DNA of 9,236 nucleotides from an uncultured Ruminococcus sp. (GTDB lineage Bacteria; Bacillota; Clostridia; Oscillospirales; Acutalibacteraceae): assembly GCA_902802975.1 (NCBI GenBank), contig CADCOF010000170.1:1-9236 (forward strand). Reading direction: 5' to 3'. Below, piece after piece: positions 7,001 through 9,236 of the stretch (position 1 is the first letter of the stretch; every line of letters starts with the position of its first letter). A program made the translations under genes and the position numbers. Below the pieces are notes generated by a model. The model searched no databases, was not told where the DNA came from, and saw only the letters and a program-made list of their open reading frames with translations.

Positions 7001-7022
7001 AATACGTTTTTGGAGGGATATT

Positions 7023-7634
7023 ATGGAAAACGAAAGTATCAGAGATTATTGCATTCCGGATTTCAGTGCAGCATTTATAGTATCGGCCATTTTTGTTTTA
7101 TTCGGAACGCTGTTAATTCCAAAAGGTATACACGGCGGAGTATACATAGATCAGACCATCACGATAATAACAATAATGTTCAGCTATGTCATCGCAATTT
7201 TTACGTTTGTCTACATGTACGCCTACAAAAAGATCAAATTCGAAAACAGATTTCGTTCATATAAAAAAGAAAACCGCGGCGACACAATACTCAATGATTT
7301 TGAAAGAAGTATGCCCTTTCTCAACGACAGTGTAAGAGTCGGCACGCAGGGCATTTACGGGAACAACACAGGTGAATTTGTGTTATTAAGTGATGTGCAG
7401 TCACTGTATATTCTGCGCGTACAAGATATCTCGGTTACATGGCGGGTAATCACAAAAGCAGGGGCGAAAGAAATAATAGTATGCACGCTCAAAAGGTGTC
7501 CCCCATCTGAATGTAATGCGTTTTTCGACTACATAGAAGCAGTTGCGCCAAATGTAGAAGTCAACAGAAACATTGGCTTGAAGGTAACCAGACAACCCGG
7601 ACGCCAAAAACTTTATATGGTTTTTGGGGAATAA
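7023..7634 (+). CDS. Two-helix membrane protein of unknown function with soluble C-terminal domain
   Basis: I do not recognise this 203-residue protein. It has two hydrophobic segments likely to span the membrane, about residues 15-34 and 45-68, separated by a short loop, then KK/K-rich residues (KKIKFENRFRSYKKENR) that fit a cytoplasmic side by the positive-inside rule. The remaining 130 or so residues are soluble, with alternating strand-like stretches (VRVGTQGIYG, EFVLLSDVQSLYILRV, WRVITKAGAKEIIVC) and then a helix-like SECNAFFDYIEAVAP. That order resembles YcxB-like or bacterial PH-domain membrane proteins, but the match is by general shape only. There is no signal peptide cleavage site or catalytic motif. 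The ATG at 7023 follows GGAGGG at an ideal distance. It has its own strong promoter, no co-transcribed neighbour, and ends 3 bp from the convergent asnB stop. The gene is real with good confidence; the function is unknown. Confidence 0.88.
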   Translation: MENESIRDYCIPDFSAAFIVSAIFVLFGTLLIPKGIHGGVYIDQTITIITIMFSYVIAIFTFVYMYAYKKIKFENRFRSYKKENRGDTILNDFERSMPFLNDSVRVGTQGIYGNNTGEFVLLSDVQSLYILRVQDISVTWRVITKAGAKEIIVCTLKRCPPSECNAFFDYIEAVAPNVEVNRNIGLKVTRQPGRQKLYMVFGE

Positions 7635-7637
7635 TTT

Positions 7638-9236
7638 CTACCTGATGACAACTCTGTATTGCCTCATCCAATAATCAACCTGCGCCAGGTACGCCAGTAT
7701 CTGAGGTGCCTTCATCAGCTGACCATACCATGGCGAGGATATCCCGTATGGGTTTTCGATTATTGAGTCAATGCCGTTTTTATCCAGGACGTCACGTATC
7801 GGCGATGTTGGATCGTCGAGAATATTCTTAATCGCTCTTACACAATACGCCATATACTTAGGGTTGTGCGTTTTGGGGTAAGGCGATTTTTTTCTCCATG
7901 CTATTGATTCGGGAAGTATATCGGAAAACGCCTCGCGCACAATCCCCTTTTCCCTTCCGTTCGGTGATTTCAGCTCCCACGGCATATTATACGCATATCT
8001 GACTATTCGGTGGTCGCAAAACGGAACTCTCACCTCTAAGCCGCTGTACATGGAACATCTGTCTTTTCGATCTAACAAAGTCTGCATAAACCAGTTGATA
8101 TTCAGCATAAACATTTCTCTCATACGCTTTTGAAAAGGCGAGTCTGTCGGCAGCGTATCTGTATTTTTGACCGTCTCTTCATAGCGTGCGCGCACATATT
8201 CTTCGCCTTTAGGCAAAAATCCGTCTTTCAAAACACTGCGGCGTATTTCCTGAGAATGTGACCACGGAAAACTGTCACTGAAAAGAATATCCCGATCATG
8301 ATACCACGGATAACCCCCGAATAATTCATCTGCACATTCGCCGGAAAGCGCGACGGTAAATTTTTTCTTGACCTCTCTGCAAAACATAAGCATAGAACCG
8401 TCTACATCCGCCATTCCGGGAAGGTCTCTCGCATCAACTGCGTCAAAATTTGCCATGAATAAACGCCTGTTGTCAAGAACTACATTTTCATGATTTGAAC
8501 CGATATGGTCAACCATGATATCTATAAACTCTTCATCGGAATTAGGCTGAAATTTTGATGAACGAAAATATTTTGCATTGTCTGTATAATTCACGGAATA
8601 CGTGCTGAGTTTTTCGCCGCGTTTGCTGTATTCCCGTGCGGCAACTGTTGATATTATGCTGCTGTCAAGACCTCCCGACAAAAATGTACACAGCGGCACG
8701 TCGCTTACAAGCTGAAGTTTTATTGCGTCTGTGATCAGATATTTTACGTACTCGACAGTCTGAGCTTTGTTGTGTTCGTGAGGTGCTGCCGTCACCCTGA
8801 AATACTTACGTTTTGTGAGATTGCCGTCTTTGTATACGGCGCACTCTCCGGGGCAAAGCTCTTCTATATCACGAAATACGCCGCTGCCGGGAGTCCTGCC
8901 CGGTCCCAAAAAAAACACCTCCATAAGCCCGGTCTCGTTGATAACAGGTTCAACAATCGGATTTGCCAGCAGAGTTTTTATCTCCGAAGCGAAAATAAAC
9001 TCGCCGTTTTTGCTGTAATAAAACAGCGGCTTTACTCCTATCGGATCACGTGCCAAAAACAATGAACGTTCTCTTTCATTATAAAATGCAAACGCAAATA
9101 TTCCGTTGAGCTTTTCGGCACAGCTCTCCCCCCAGCATAGATAGGAATTATACAAAACCTCTGTGTCGGAGTGACTGTGAAACTCATATCCCATCGAAAT
9201 TAATTCTTGCCTGAGTGCATCAGCGTTGTATATCTC
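7638..9236 (-). CDS. asnB: Glutamine-hydrolysing asparagine synthase, N-terminus cut by window edge
   Basis: AsnB makes asparagine from aspartate, ATP and glutamine in the cytoplasm: a class II glutaminase domain frees ammonia, which attacks beta-aspartyl-AMP formed in the synthase domain. The reading frame is open to the right edge and gives 532 residues. The first visible residues, EIYNADALRQEL, match the conserved GEIYN motif, so about 75 residues are missing, including the N-terminal catalytic Cys. The apparent Met at 9194 is therefore internal, not the start. Visible motifs are FAFAFYNERERSLFLARDPIGVKPLFY (about 46-74, given as a region), the PP-loop SGGLDSS (187-193), GECADELFGGY (299-309), GLEVRVPFCDHRIV and RKKSPYPKTHNP near the C-terminus. 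The reconstructed length of about 607 is normal for Firmicute AsnB. It converges on the membrane-protein gene with a 3-bp gap. A specialised amidotransferase is less likely because nothing around it suggests a biosynthetic cluster. Confidence 0.94.
   Translation of the reverse strand, partial: EIYNADALRQELISMGYEFHSHSDTEVLYNSYLCWGESCAEKLNGIFAFAFYNERERSLFLARDPIGVKPLFYYSKNGEFIFASEIKTLLANPIVEPVINETGLMEVFFLGPGRTPGSGVFRDIEELCPGECAVYKDGNLTKRKYFRVTAAPHEHNKAQTVEYVKYLITDAIKLQLVSDVPLCTFLSGGLDSSIISTVAAREYSKRGEKLSTYSVNYTDNAKYFRSSKFQPNSDEEFIDIMVDHIGSNHENVVLDNRRLFMANFDAVDARDLPGMADVDGSMLMFCREVKKKFTVALSGECADELFGGYPWYHDRDILFSDSFPWSHSQEIRRSVLKDGFLPKGEEYVRARYEETVKNTDTLPTDSPFQKRMREMFMLNINWFMQTLLDRKDRCSMYSGLEVRVPFCDHRIVRYAYNMPWELKSPNGREKGIVREAFSDILPESIAWRKKSPYPKTHNPKYMAYCVRAIKNILDDPTSPIRDVLDKNGIDSIIENPYGISSPWYGQLMKAPQILAYLAQVDYWMRQYRVVIR

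Noticed and set aside
6989..7264. Plus-strand 91-codon frame starting ahead of the membrane protein
   Set aside because: It begins inside the promoter -10 region, lacks a ribosome site, and overlaps out of frame a gene with ideal start signals.
8310..8342. Cys in GECADELFGGY of AsnB as a damaging change from the GEGADE form
   Set aside because: From family knowledge, ECADE variants occur in clostridial asparagine synthases, and the rest of the active-site motifs are intact, so it is probably a normal lineage form.
7638..9194. asnB as a complete 518-residue gene starting at Met 9194
   Set aside because: The frame stays open to the window edge and the 14 codons before that Met encode EIYNADALRQELIS, the conserved region after the GEIYN motif of the glutaminase domain. 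The true start is off-window.

Overview
This 9.2-kb window looks like a chromosome segment from a low-to-moderate GC Firmicute, most likely a clostridial gut bacterium of the Ruminococcus/Oscillospiraceae type. That placement is inferred from the style of the MurC, AsnB, Cas3 and WYL proteins, from strong AGGAGG-type ribosome binding sites and TTGACA/TATAAT promoters, and from AT-rich intergenic DNA. It has not been checked by a search.

Left part (1-5020, all on the minus strand): the promoter-proximal end of a type I-E CRISPR-Cas operon. A promoter identical to the sigma-A consensus (4992-5020) reads leftward into a WYL-domain transcription regulator, then cas3 (HD nuclease-helicase), then casA/cse1 (the large Cascade subunit Cas8e), which runs off the left edge without its C-terminus. 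The genes are tightly spaced (25 bp, then 7 bp). The remaining Cascade genes, cas1-cas2 and the CRISPR array would be expected beyond position 1, and no array is present here. All HD and helicase motifs I could look for in Cas3 are intact, so the interference machinery looks functional. The WYL protein is well placed to control it.

Middle (5021-7022): a divergent intergenic region of about 340 bp carries back-to-back promoters and several possible operator-like repeats. It is followed by murC on the plus strand, the UDP-N-acetylmuramate:L-alanine ligase of peptidoglycan synthesis, which has a TTG start and its own promoter and leader hairpin. The 319-bp region after murC holds three unrelated inverted repeats: a 10-bp repeat with a long loop, a GC-rich stem followed by six T that looks like the murC terminator, and a perfect 14-bp inverted repeat bounding a 75-bp element that resembles a miniature mobile or extragenic element.

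Right part (7023-9236): a small, unrecognised two-helix membrane protein with a soluble C-terminal domain and a very good promoter of its own, then, convergent and only 3 bp away, asnB (glutamine-hydrolysing asparagine synthase), whose N-terminus lies beyond the right edge.

The cas operon is the accessory element here; murC and asnB are housekeeping genes. I see no tRNA, rRNA, transposase, integrase or CRISPR repeats. Nothing amounts to a clearly new system. The best leads are the WYL/promoter arrangement driving the type I-E operon, the 75-bp inverted-repeat element, and an AT-rich block inside casA.
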